From: Cyclobacteriaceae bacterium
GTDB lineage: Bacteria > Bacteroidota > Bacteroidia > Cytophagales > Cyclobacteriaceae
Length of the DNA: 49,815 nucleotides
NCBI GenBank assembly: GCA_958296015.1
Contig: CATQIH010000025.1
Location: 1-49,815, forward strand
Direction: 5' to 3'
The notes under the pieces were generated by a model. That model made no database searches. It saw only the letters and a program-made list of their open reading frames with translations, and was not told the DNA's origin. The translations under genes and the position numbers were made by a program. Of this stretch, positions 16,295 to 25,397 are shown piece by piece (the first letter of the stretch is position 1; the number at the start of each line of letters is the position of its first letter).

Positions 16295-17536
16295 ATGACT
16301 GACCCTAACAAAAGCATACTCATACTCGGATGTTTTGACACGAAAGGAGAAAATTTCTCTTTTCTGTGTCAATGCATCAGAGCGCACGGAGACCAGGTAC
16401 TTACTATCAACACCGGAGTCATGGGCGATAGCACCCACTTTCCGGCAGATATTGAATCGGACCAGGTGGCGTTAGAGGCAGGAATAGATATATCAGTGCT
16501 GAGAAAACAAGGAGACCGGGGAAAGGCAATAGACATGATGGGAAAGGGTGCCGCCAAAATCGTATCCAGACTGGTAGCTGAAGGAAAGATCAAAGCGGCA
16601 ATCAGCATGGGCGGCGGTGGAGGAACCTATATGGCACTCGCTGCTATGCAGACTATCCCACTGGGTGTGCCTAAGCTCTGTCTGACTACCCTGGCTGCCA
16701 ATGATCTAACGCGACAGATGGGCAGCAAAGATGTAACGCTAATGCCCTCGGTTGTGGATGTAGCAGGACTCAACAGCATTAGCAAACTACTGATGCGACA
16801 AGCTGCTGTAGCCATCTGTGCGATGGCAAAAGTAAGCACCAGCACAGAGCAGGCTATTACTGGCAAGATTGCCATCAGCATGTTTGGAAACACCACCGCT
16901 TGCGTAGATCGGTGCAGTGAGTTGTTAAAAGAACAAGGCTATGAAGTATTTGCTTTTCATGCAAACGGTGTAGGAGGCCGCACCATGGAAGCCCTAATTC
17001 GCGAGGGTTATTTTGATGCGGTGTTGGATATCACCACAACGGAGTTGGCTGATGAATTGTGTGGAGGCATCCTGAGTGCCGGACCCGATCGCCTGAATGC
17101 TGCGGCTGAAACAGGGATTCCGCAGGTGGTTGTTCCGGGTTGCCTGGATATGGTAAACTTTGCCCAGCCTGATACAGTGCCTGCACAATACCAGTCGCGG
17201 CAGTTGTATAGCTGGGCACCGGATGTCACGCTTATGAGAACCAATGAAGATGAAAACACTTTACTGGGTGCAGGTTTTGCCCAAAAGCTCAACTGCTCCT
17301 CTACACCAGTTACGGTTTTGCTGCCCAAAAAGGGCCTTTCCCAGATAGATAAAAAGGACGGTGTATTTTATCAGCCGGAAGTTAACCGGGTTTTGTTTGA
17401 CGCTATCAAAAAGCACGTACAACAAGAAGTAACTATCATCGAAGTGGATGCACACATCAATGATACAGCGTTTTCTGAGGTAGCAGTCAAAGAGTTATTG
17501 GACCTGATAGAAAAGCAGAGCAACAATAAGGTATAG
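16295..17536 (+). CDS. Tm-1-like ATP-binding domain protein (UPF0261)
   Basis: 413 residues, cytoplasmic. N-terminal ILILGCFDTKGENFSFLC and MGGGGGTYMALAAMQTIPLG, then MFGNTTACVDRC in the second domain, are characteristic of UPF0261, the family homologous to the N-terminal half of tomato Tm-1 (an ATP-binding inhibitor of viral replication). The bacterial function is not established. It is followed after 28 bases by the PEP-hydrolase-family TIM barrel, which corresponds to the C-terminal half of Tm-1; the two are neighbours in many bacteria. Here they lie behind two glycosidases, suggesting a role in sugar-acid or related catabolism. Confidence 0.93.
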   Translation: MTDPNKSILILGCFDTKGENFSFLCQCIRAHGDQVLTINTGVMGDSTHFPADIESDQVALEAGIDISVLRKQGDRGKAIDMMGKGAAKIVSRLVAEGKIKAAISMGGGGGTYMALAAMQTIPLGVPKLCLTTLAANDLTRQMGSKDVTLMPSVVDVAGLNSISKLLMRQAAVAICAMAKVSTSTEQAITGKIAISMFGNTTACVDRCSELLKEQGYEVFAFHANGVGGRTMEALIREGYFDAVLDITTTELADELCGGILSAGPDRLNAAAETGIPQVVVPGCLDMVNFAQPDTVPAQYQSRQLYSWAPDVTLMRTNEDENTLLGAGFAQKLNCSSTPVTVLLPKKGLSQIDKKDGVFYQPEVNRVLFDAIKKHVQQEVTIIEVDAHINDTAFSEVAVKELLDLIEKQSNNKV

Positions 17537-17564
17537 AATTGATATAAAAACAAAAATTACGATT

Positions 17565-18431
17565 ATGCCAAACCCATGGACAGGTAAGGGAAACCCTTAC
17601 ACAAAACAGGAAGTCAGAGACCGCTTGCAGTTCACGTTAGATCAACACAAAGCCATCATCGCAGCTGGTGCAGGCACCGGTATCAGTGCCAAGTTTATAG
17701 AGAAAGGCGGTGCCGACTTGATTATCGTCTACAACTCAGGCCGTTTTCGTATGGCAGGACATGGTTCTTCGGCAGGTTTGATGGCCTACGGAGATGCCAA
17801 TGCCGTGGCTATGGACATTGGAGAATTCGAAGTATTACCCATTGTGGAGGAAATCCCTGTGATCTGTGGCGTGCACGGCTCCGATCCGCGCCGCAGGATG
17901 TGGCACCATTTGTTGAAAGTGAAGGAGATGGGCTTTTCCGGCGTTAATAATTTTCCTACGCATTCTATTGTAGACGGGCATTTTAGAAATGTGCTTGAAG
18001 AAACAGGAATGGGCTTTGCAAAAGAAGTAGAGATGGTCAGGCTCGCGACTAAAATGGACTTATTTTCCATTGTATACGTGGCCAAACCTGAGGAAGCCCG
18101 GCAGATGGCAGAAGTTGGTGCCGATGCTATCATTGCGCATGTTGGCACCACTGTGGGAGGATCAATTGGAGTAACAGAAGCTACTTGCACGATGGATGAT
18201 GCCATTGAGAGAACAACACAAATCATTGCAGCAGGCAGAGCGGTAAATCCGGATATATTCTTCCTAGCTCATGGAGGCCCTATCAATACTCCCGAAGATG
18301 TACGGGTCATTCTTGCTAATACAGATGCGCATGGGTTTGTAGGTGCCTCTTCCCTGGAGCGCATGGGTGTTGAACAATCACTCACTGATCTGACCCGAGC
18401 CTTCAAAACATTGACTATTGAGGGTAAATAG
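17565..18431 (+). CDS. Phosphoenolpyruvate hydrolase family TIM-barrel protein
   Basis: 288 residues, cytoplasmic. AAGAGTGISAKFIEKGGAD, VCGVHGSDPRRRMWHHL, FPTHSIVDGHFRN and AHVGTTVGGSIG match the PEP-hydrolase-like family that is homologous to the C-terminal domain of Tm-1. The fold is that of the PEP/isocitrate lyase or enolase-type barrel; the physiological substrate is not known. Last gene of the glycosidase operon. I see no terminator with a strong stem downstream. Confidence 0.92.
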   Translation: MPNPWTGKGNPYTKQEVRDRLQFTLDQHKAIIAAGAGTGISAKFIEKGGADLIIVYNSGRFRMAGHGSSAGLMAYGDANAVAMDIGEFEVLPIVEEIPVICGVHGSDPRRRMWHHLLKVKEMGFSGVNNFPTHSIVDGHFRNVLEETGMGFAKEVEMVRLATKMDLFSIVYVAKPEEARQMAEVGADAIIAHVGTTVGGSIGVTEATCTMDDAIERTTQIIAAGRAVNPDIFFLAHGGPINTPEDVRVILANTDAHGFVGASSLERMGVEQSLTDLTRAFKTLTIEGK

Positions 18432-18550
18432 AGTAAGCAGGTTTTTTAAGACCTAAAGTGGTAATTGTAAGTCATTACTTTACTTAGTTTCAAATTGTAT
18501 TATTCCGGTTTTTTCTTCAATGTTTTTCTGCTGTTTGCTATATTGCGTTC

Positions 18551-19547
18551 ATGAACACAACCAACGCCATCGAAATATTTTCTACCCAAGATGGGCAGGC
18601 TGAATTGCAGGTGCGTCTGCAACAGGATACAGTTTGGCTTACTCAAAAACAGATGGGAAAACTGTTTGACCGGGATTATAAAACCATCTCCAAGCATATT
18701 ATCAACGTTTTTAAAGAAGGCGAACTAGATCGAAATGCAGTTGTCGCAAATTTTGCGACAGTTCAGTTTGAGGGAGAAAGAGAGGTAGAAAGAAGTATTG
18801 AACATTATAACTTGGACATTATCATATCGGTAGGTTATCGGGTGAAGTCTAAAAAGGGAACGCAGTTTCGTATCTGGGCTACGCAGGTGCTGCGGCAGTA
18901 TTTAGTGCAGGGATACGCCCTTAATCAGAGACGCTTGCAGGAAAAACAAGATCAAATAGGCAAACTACAGCAGGCGATCCGTATGGTCAGCGAGCTGCCC
19001 GAGCGCACTACTTTGTCATCTGATGAAGCGTCCAGCATTTTGAAAATTTTGCATGAATATAGTTATGCCCTGGATATTCTGGACCAGTACGATCACCAGC
19101 AGGTAGCCGTGCGTTATACACAGTCGAAGGAAGCATACCGGCTCACTTATCAAGAAGCCAGAAGCCAGATTGACCGATGGCGGCAGTATCAGCAAGCCGG
19201 TGCTTTGTTTGGCAACGAGAAAGACGATTCCTTTAAAAGCTCCATTGATACCATTTATCAGACTTTTGACAGCATAGACTTATACCCTTCTATAGAGGAG
19301 AAAGCAGCGCATTTGCTCTATTTTATTGTCAAAAACCATTCGTTCTCTGATGGAAACAAACGGATTGCCGCTGGTATGTTTGTGTGGTTTCTGGACAAAA
19401 ATTAAGATGCTATACAGAGCTGATGGCAGTAAGCGGATTGCCGACAATGCACTGGTAGCCCTCACGCTGATGATTGCTGAAAGCGAAGCGGAAGAAAAGG
19501 AACTAATCATCAATGTAGTCATCAACCTGATCAACAACCAGAACTAA
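18551..19547 (+). pseudogene. RhuM-like/Fic (Doc-type) fusion protein, frameshifted near the 3' end
   Basis: The first frame gives 284 residues ending at TAA 19,403-19,405. Its N-terminal two thirds is RhuM-like (VWLTQKQMGKLFDRDYKTISKHI, GYRVKSKKGTQFRIWAT). The last third holds a Fic/Doc motif HSFSDGNKR (about residues 263-271), the site used for AMP or phosphate transfer to a protein target. The next frame continues exactly where the family does: MLYRADGSKRIADNALVALT to stop 19,547. Removing one base in AAAAATT at 19,397-19,403 joins the two into about 330 residues, the usual length. The catalytic motif is intact in the truncated product, so activity may persist. Monocistronic. Confidence 0.85.
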
Positions 19548-19614
19548 CCAAACATCCGCTCATTAATAGCTTCCTTCAATAATACCATACCCTCTCTTAT
19601 CAGAAAACCTAGCC

Positions 19615-20568
19615 TTAGTTCACTGCATTTGGGGGCAATTTTTGTTGGAAGAAGGCCAGTAAATTAGCTGCCGCCTGCTGGCCCATTTCTATGCGCGCTT
19701 CGTGCGTTTCTGTGCCGATATGTGGTGTGAGCAACACATTATCCATCTGTAGCAATTCGTCCGTTATGGAAGGCTCGTGCTCAAATACGTCCAGAGCAGC
19801 ACCTGTTAGCTTGCCTGCTTTCATCTGACGCACCAGTGCTTCTTCGTCTACCACCGCACCCCGCGACGTATTGATCAGGTAAGCATCAGGCTTCATCATA
19901 TCCAGTTCCTGCTGTCCTATCAGATGATGTGTTGTATCATTGAGCGGTGTATGCAGCGTAACCACATCTGCCGATTGCAATAGCTCAGGCAGGGAAACAT
20001 AATCGGCACTCAGCTCCCGCTCGAAAGCGTCAAAAATCCGGTGCCTGTTGTGATAGATAATCTTCATTTTGGCAGCCACAGCACGTCGTGCCACTGCCCT
20101 GCCGATATTGCCCATACCTACAATACCCAGCGTCTTACCATACAAAGACCTGCCGGTATAGTTCAGCAACATACCCCAGCGGAAGTCGGGATTGTATCGT
20201 AGCTGGCGGTCGCAGAAAGCAATGTTGCGCAGCAGGCAGGACATCAGTCCAAAAGTAAGCTCCGCAGTAGCTTCTGCCACCGCGTCTGGTGTATTAGTAA
20301 CCACAATGCCTTTGGAGGTGGCATAGGCTACATCAATGTTATCATATCCTGCCCCGTAATTAGCAATAATTTTTAGTGCTTTGGCCTGATCAATCAGCGG
20401 TTGATCTACCTTGATGTTAACTGCCATCAAGGCTTCACAATCCACAATCTTCTCAGCAATTTCTTCATAGGTAAAAGACTTGTTGGTGGGACATATTAAC
20501 TCAAAGTCTTCTTTCAGGCCCTCCAAAGCTGGTTCAGGCACCTGATATGAGACCAAAATCTTTCTCAT
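19615..20568 (-). CDS. D-isomer specific 2-hydroxyacid dehydrogenase
   Basis: 317 residues, cytoplasmic. NAD-binding GMGNIG (151-156) in the Rossmann domain, substrate-binding ANYGAGYDNID, and the catalytic set Arg in NTSRGAVVDE (236), Glu in DVFEHEP (265) and His in TPHIGT (283). This is the glyoxylate/hydroxypyruvate/phosphonate dehydrogenase branch; the substrate cannot be fixed from sequence. Divergent from the M20 amidohydrolase with about 230 bases between. Confidence 0.94.
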   Translation of the reverse strand: MRKILVSYQVPEPALEGLKEDFELICPTNKSFTYEEIAEKIVDCEALMAVNIKVDQPLIDQAKALKIIANYGAGYDNIDVAYATSKGIVVTNTPDAVAEATAELTFGLMSCLLRNIAFCDRQLRYNPDFRWGMLLNYTGRSLYGKTLGIVGMGNIGRAVARRAVAAKMKIIYHNRHRIFDAFERELSADYVSLPELLQSADVVTLHTPLNDTTHHLIGQQELDMMKPDAYLINTSRGAVVDEEALVRQMKAGKLTGAALDVFEHEPSITDELLQMDNVLLTPHIGTETHEARIEMGQQAAANLLAFFQQKLPPNAVN

Positions 20569-20754
20569 AAGGGTAAATATTTAATAAATAATTGAATGAT
20601 AGTAGTTTCGCTGCATGATTGAATACAGTATTGATAGCAACACATTTTTTAACCAAACAACAGGACTAAAGTTTTGATTTTATGCCAGGGCGAGCTACTT
20701 GTTACTTGCTTGATTTGGAAATTGATAAAAATCAGCCTTTATTGCCTGTGATCT

Positions 20755-20766
20755 GTACGAACGTAC
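20755..20766. promoter_or_regulatory. Short palindrome upstream of the M20 gene
   Basis: GTACGAACGTAC: two 5-base arms around AA, 31 bases before the ATG of the amidohydrolase. It could be a regulator site in the leader; short enough to be chance. Confidence 0.25.
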
Positions 20767-20797
20767 GCATCAAAACTCACGATCTAACATACATACC

Positions 20798-22117
20798 ATG
20801 ACACAACATATTGCTTACAGCCTTGTTCTCTCACTTTTTCTGGCCTCAACATCAGCGATGGCACAAGACCTTTCAGCCAGGGTTGACAAGGAAGCCAACA
20901 AGGTAGCTGAAAAAGTGATTGCCTGGAGAAGAGATATTCACGAGCATCCTGAACTTTCTAACCGCGAATTTAAGACGGCTGAAAAAGTAGCAAAACACCT
21001 GAAATCATTGGGTATGGATGTGCAGACAAATGTAGCACATACGGGCGTGGTAGGTGTGCTCAAAGGCGACCAACCCGGCCCTGTAGTTGCCTTGCGTGCC
21101 GATATGGATGCGCTGCCCGTCACGGAGCGAGTGGACGTTCCTTTTGCTTCCAAAGCCACAGCAGAATACAATGGTGAAGAAGTGGGCGTGATGCATGCAT
21201 GTGGGCACGATACGCATGTGGCTATCCTGATGGGTACGGCAGAAGTGCTGGCCAGCATGAAGAAAGACCTGAAAGGCACTGTTAAGTTTGTCTTTCAACC
21301 GGCAGAAGAAGGTGCTCCCGAAGGAGAAGAAGGCGGTGCCGAATTGATGCTGAAAGAAGGCGTGTTTAAAAACCCTGACGTGGATGTTGTCTTCGGCCTG
21401 CATATCAACTCACAGACGCCTGTAGGCCAGATCGGTTACCGCCCCGAAGGAGAAATGGCCAGTGTGGATGGCCTGGAAATAAAAGTAACCGGCGACCAAA
21501 CGCATGGTGCTTATCCCTGGAATGGTGTAGACCCTATCGTAACAGCTTCGCAGATTATCATGGGCCTGCAAACCATCGTAAGCCGCAATCTGGAACTGCT
21601 CAAAGGCCCTGCCGTGGTCACGATCGGTAAGATAGAAGGCGGCGTGCGCAGCAACATTATTCCCGAAGAAGTAACCATGATTGGCACAATCAGAGCACTG
21701 GATACAGAGATGCAGGAAAAAATTCACCAGCGTATCCGCGAAATTGCTGTCAACATAGGTGAAAGTGCCGGAGCAAAAGTAGACGTAAAAATCACCAAAA
21801 TGTATCCGGTCACTTACAACGATCCCGAGCTTACGGCCCAGGTGTTGCCTGTGCTGGAACGTGTGGCCGGAAAAGAAAACGTGCTGCTACGTCCACCGGT
21901 GACAGGCGCGGAAGATTTCTCTTTCTTTGCTCAGGAAGTGCCCGGTTTCTTTTTCTTTTTGGGTGGTATGCCCAGAGATATGGAACCAAAAGATGCGCCT
22001 CCTCACCACACTCCCGACTTTTATATAGACGATAGTGACCTTACGCTGGGCGTTCGTACCTTTTCTGACCTCACGCTGGATTATATGAATAAGCATGGGC
22101 AGGCTTCCGGCCAATGA
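20798..22117 (+). CDS. Exported M20 family amidohydrolase (IAA-amino acid hydrolase/hippurate hydrolase type)
   Basis: 439 residues with a signal peptide (cleavage likely after AMA in TSAMAQD). Metal ligands and catalytic residues are visible in HACGHDTHVAILMG and FVFQPAEEGAPEGEEGG, a lid domain insertion around HGAYPWNGVDP, and GAEDFSFFAQ near the end. The family cleaves N-acyl or N-acetyl bonds of amino acids or related amides using two metal ions. Because it is exported it probably acts on amides taken from outside. A barrel protein gene follows 67 bases later. Confidence 0.93.
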   Translation: MTQHIAYSLVLSLFLASTSAMAQDLSARVDKEANKVAEKVIAWRRDIHEHPELSNREFKTAEKVAKHLKSLGMDVQTNVAHTGVVGVLKGDQPGPVVALRADMDALPVTERVDVPFASKATAEYNGEEVGVMHACGHDTHVAILMGTAEVLASMKKDLKGTVKFVFQPAEEGAPEGEEGGAELMLKEGVFKNPDVDVVFGLHINSQTPVGQIGYRPEGEMASVDGLEIKVTGDQTHGAYPWNGVDPIVTASQIIMGLQTIVSRNLELLKGPAVVTIGKIEGGVRSNIIPEEVTMIGTIRALDTEMQEKIHQRIREIAVNIGESAGAKVDVKITKMYPVTYNDPELTAQVLPVLERVAGKENVLLRPPVTGAEDFSFFAQEVPGFFFFLGGMPRDMEPKDAPPHHTPDFYIDDSDLTLGVRTFSDLTLDYMNKHGQASGQ

Positions 22118-22184
22118 GTTTGCAAAGCTTCCTGGAAGTTCTGAACTTTCAGGGATTTTATTGTTGTATAACGCCGTATATGAG

Positions 22185-22904
22185 ATGAGAATCATACTAG
22201 CAGCAGGCATTCTTTTTATTTGTTGTATCTGTAGCGCACAAGCACAGCGCAGTGCTCCGGCTCACCGCTTTGCTGTAGGTATCAAGGTGGGTCCTACATT
22301 TTCTAAAATTACAAGAACCGTTGGACAAACTACATTAGAATCATTTAATCCTGCTTTGACTCAAGGCGTATCCGGAGGTTTGTCTATTCAATATTTCACC
22401 GAAACCCATTTTGCGCTGCAATTGGAAATACTTTACATGCAAAAAGGCTGGCGACAGATTTTATATGATAACGATGAGGAGCGAAAAGACAGATTTATTA
22501 CAACGCTCAACTATTTGGAAGTACCTGTGATGGCTCACGGATACATAGGAAAGAAGAACGTTAGAATCTTTTTGGATGGAGGGATTTACTTAGCCTATCT
22601 GTTTTCCTATAATAGCTTCAAAGACCCTAATGTAGATGAAGATGAAATAGTTTATAAAATAAATAATGGAAATGCAAACCAAGTAGACTTAGGCATCAAA
22701 GGTGGCGGTGGGTTTGAGGTGGCTACCAAAGCAGGTACTTTCCAGTTAGGAGCCAGCTATGCCTGGGGCGTAGGCAGCGTGATCAAAAAGTACCAAACTA
22801 CCCCTGCGAATGCTGCACGTGGTATTCCTAATATGCTTCAAAACAGTGCATTCGCTATTACGCTGGGTTATTATGTGGAGTTTGGCAAAAGCAAAGAGAA
22901 GTAG
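22185..22904 (+). CDS. PorT-like outer-membrane beta-barrel protein
   Basis: 239 residues from ATG 22,185, which gives a signal peptide (ILAAGILFICCICSAQAQ). An upstream in-frame Met at 22,095 lies inside the amidohydrolase and is rejected. The mature part alternates hydrophobic beta strands (VGIKVGPTFSKI, FALQLEILYMQKGW, GGGFEVATKAGTFQLGASY) and ends AITLGYYVEFGKSKEK. This is the general pattern of the Bacteroidota outer-membrane beta-barrel family; no specific function can be assigned. Convergent with the M16 gene, only 18 bases apart. Confidence 0.85.
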   Translation: MRIILAAGILFICCICSAQAQRSAPAHRFAVGIKVGPTFSKITRTVGQTTLESFNPALTQGVSGGLSIQYFTETHFALQLEILYMQKGWRQILYDNDEERKDRFITTLNYLEVPVMAHGYIGKKNVRIFLDGGIYLAYLFSYNSFKDPNVDEDEIVYKINNGNANQVDLGIKGGGGFEVATKAGTFQLGASYAWGVGSVIKKYQTTPANAARGIPNMLQNSAFAITLGYYVEFGKSKEK

Positions 22905-22922
22905 GACCTGCTGACTGGCCTG

Positions 22923-24167
22923 TTAATCCGGAATATAAGTCAGCATGCTCAGGTCATCTTCCTGAAACATTTCCTGGGCTATTTCCTGCAAGTCTTGCGA
23001 TGTAACCGCCGTAATCTTTTTGTAGATCGTATCCAGGTCTTCCAACTCATAATTGTCCAGCAATGCACGGGCCATAGAAAGCATCAGAGCTTGGTTGTTT
23101 TCGCTGCTCATCGCCAGTTGCCCCATAATCTGTTCCTGTGCACGGTTGAGCTGCACAGTGCCCAGCGTTGTTTCACGGAGTTTCTTTAGCTCCTTCATCA
23201 CATAAGAGCCAGCCCTTCTCAGGTTGCGCGGTTCTGTACCAAAATAAATGGCAAACAACCCGGTATCTATATACGACTGATATTCTGCATCTACTGAATA
23301 AACCAGTCCGTACTTTTCTCTCAGCGTAAGGTTTAACCGTGTATTCATTCCCGGTCCGCCCAGCAGATTGGTCAGCATGAAAAAAGGAAGGTTACGCTGA
23401 TGTCTCACCGAATAAGCATCACGCCCGATGGCGCATTGTGCCTGCGTAAGCGTGCGGCATACTTCCAGGCGGTTGGGCTGGTAATGACTGAAAGGCAGGC
23501 GTTTGCTTTTGCCGGAAAGTGCCGGAATATCTTTCAGATACTTTTCCGCCATCCTGATCACTTTCTGCGCAGGCAGGTTGCCTACACAGGAAAACACCAC
23601 CTTTTCTGTGTTGACATTCTCATGGATAAACTGCCTGAAATCTTCACGCCGAAAGGAGCCAATGCTCTCATTGGTTCCCAGAATATTTTTACCCAGCGGA
23701 TGATTGCCAAAAACCACCGTATCAAACTCATCCTGAATAGCATCTTCCGGAGAATCGTAATACATCGCCATCTCTTCCAGAATCACATTCCGTTCCCGCT
23801 CAATCTGCTTTTCCGGAAAAACAGAATCGAAGGTAATATCAGTAAGCAGGTCCAGAGCATTCTCAAAGTGCCGGTCCAGTACCGACGCATAAAAGCATAT
23901 CTTTTCTTTGGTAGTATAGGCATTCAGCTCTCCACCCACAGAGTCCAGCCTGTTCAGAATGTGAAAAGCCTTGCGCCTGGTAGTACCCTTAAAAGCCATG
24001 TGCTCCCAAAAGTGCGCCAGCCCCTGCTGGTGAGTGTCTTCGTCGCGGCTGCCAACATCTAGTATAAATCCGCAGTGTACTACTTTGGTATGGGTAATTT
24101 GTTTGTGGGCGATCCTGATTCCGTTAGGTAGGGTATAAATTTCGTAATCTGTCGTAGCATTCATCAT
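22923..24167 (-). CDS. M16 family zinc metalloprotease (catalytic subunit type)
   Basis: 414 residues. The inverted zinc motif HFWEH (52-56) and the third ligand Glu in NVILEEM (131 or 132) are both present. GGELNAYTTKEKICFYASV and, in the second domain, TLREKYGLVYSVDAEY (the conserved R/Y pair that positions substrate) are typical of bacterial processing-peptidase-like M16B enzymes. No signal peptide, so cytoplasmic or associated with the inner membrane. M16B enzymes usually pair with an inactive homologue; the only one here is 16 kb away at 40,650. Confidence 0.95.
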   Translation of the reverse strand: MMNATTDYEIYTLPNGIRIAHKQITHTKVVHCGFILDVGSRDEDTHQQGLAHFWEHMAFKGTTRRKAFHILNRLDSVGGELNAYTTKEKICFYASVLDRHFENALDLLTDITFDSVFPEKQIERERNVILEEMAMYYDSPEDAIQDEFDTVVFGNHPLGKNILGTNESIGSFRREDFRQFIHENVNTEKVVFSCVGNLPAQKVIRMAEKYLKDIPALSGKSKRLPFSHYQPNRLEVCRTLTQAQCAIGRDAYSVRHQRNLPFFMLTNLLGGPGMNTRLNLTLREKYGLVYSVDAEYQSYIDTGLFAIYFGTEPRNLRRAGSYVMKELKKLRETTLGTVQLNRAQEQIMGQLAMSSENNQALMLSMARALLDNYELEDLDTIYKKITAVTSQDLQEIAQEMFQEDDLSMLTYIPD

Positions 24168-24278
24168 CCCTACAAATATATGGCTAAATGGCTGGATTGA
24201 TCAATGACCGTTAAGATATTATCAAATATACCTGTACAGTTGAAACATGTCATTACTTCAAAGGTGTGCAACTATTTT

Positions 24279-24764
24279 TCACAATATTTCTTCCAGCAAA
24301 TGCATCAGTCGCTGAAGGTTCAGGCGGTCTGTCTCATCAAAGTAGTTTATCTGATTACTGCCTGCGTTCAGGATAAGTGCTACCTCATAACTTTTGAAGG
24401 CAGGCACGGCAATCTCCGACTTCTCATGTTCACTGACAGGTATATACTTTGGAATTTGCTCAACTTCTTCTATAATCACTGTGCATTCATTTGCCAAAAC
24501 CTGGTTACGTGCTCCTTGCGGGTTAGATGTATTTTTGTGTATGGCAGGGCCACAAAACGCCTCAACAGACAAAGCATCTCCTTTCACCATATAGAAACCC
24601 AACCATGTATACTGCATATGTTGGCAAAGTATTGGCGTTATTTTCTGTAAAGAACTTGTTAATTTGCCATCGCTATACACTATTTTGCGAATATTTTTCA
24701 ACACTTCTTCGTATCTCAACTGCTTATCCACATCAATACTTTTATTTTCCGGTAACCTCATCAT
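24279..24764 (-). CDS. GAF domain protein
   Basis: About 161 residues from ATG 24,764 or 24,761; an upstream Met would add a poorly supported hydrophobic leader. A single GAF domain similar in layout to free methionine-(R)-sulfoxide reductase: WLGFYMVKGDALSVEAF, then VLANECTVIIEEV, then SEIAVPAF. The Cys residues that do the chemistry in that enzyme are not at the expected places (GARNQVLA where CG-type motifs would be, YIPVS for the second), so it is more likely a ligand-binding GAF protein than an active reductase. Monocistronic. Confidence 0.75.
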   Translation of the reverse strand: MMRLPENKSIDVDKQLRYEEVLKNIRKIVYSDGKLTSSLQKITPILCQHMQYTWLGFYMVKGDALSVEAFCGPAIHKNTSNPQGARNQVLANECTVIIEEVEQIPKYIPVSEHEKSEIAVPAFKSYEVALILNAGSNQINYFDETDRLNLQRLMHLLEEIL

Positions 24765-24923
24765 ACATAATAATTTTAATAGCCAAATAAATAATAAAAT
24801 TGTATGGCTATATCGCAACAAAAAAGCATACAAAAACTTCGTTTTTGACTAATTACTACCACATGTGATAAATACCCAGAACATCATGGCTGTGTTTGAT
24901 GTTTTTGAATAAAACGAAAGCGC

Positions 24924-25373
24924 ATGATCAAGTATCTGATGACTATTTTTCTGATAACTTTTGGTGCTATTGGCATAACCTATGCACAAAGTACGGGAAT
25001 ACTGGACAGCCTTAGGTGGAAAAAAAGAATTCTCCTGATGTTTACAAACAGCGATACTGCTTCACTTTATCGGCAGCAGAAGCGCATTTGGGATGATGCA
25101 CAGAGGGCACTGTCAGATCGGGATATTGTCAGCTTCATCATCACCAAAACAGATGTAAAAGCATCAGATGGCAAAGACTACGGGCAGCATACAGCAGAGA
25201 GGTTACGCAAAGAATACCGTATAAAAGAACAACCGTTTGCAGTGATCCTCATTGGCAAAGATGGAGGCGAGAAGCTCAGAGAATATGATATCCTGGCAAA
25301 CAGCCGTTTGTTTTCTACGATTGATGCCATGCCTATGCGCAGGAGAGAGATGGGAGAAGATAAAAAAAGATAA
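24924..25373 (+). CDS. DUF4174 domain protein, exported
   Basis: 149 residues with a signal peptide (cleavage after TYA). LRWKKRILLMFTN, then FAVILIGKDGGEKLR and DAMPMRRREMGE are the recognisable DUF4174 landmarks. The fold is expected to be thioredoxin-like but no CxxC is present. Function unknown. Convergent with the DUF3108 gene, 24 bases apart. Confidence 0.88.
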   Translation: MIKYLMTIFLITFGAIGITYAQSTGILDSLRWKKRILLMFTNSDTASLYRQQKRIWDDAQRALSDRDIVSFIITKTDVKASDGKDYGQHTAERLRKEYRIKEQPFAVILIGKDGGEKLREYDILANSRLFSTIDAMPMRRREMGEDKKR

Positions 25374-25397
25374 GGAGCAATGCCTTACCATCTTATG

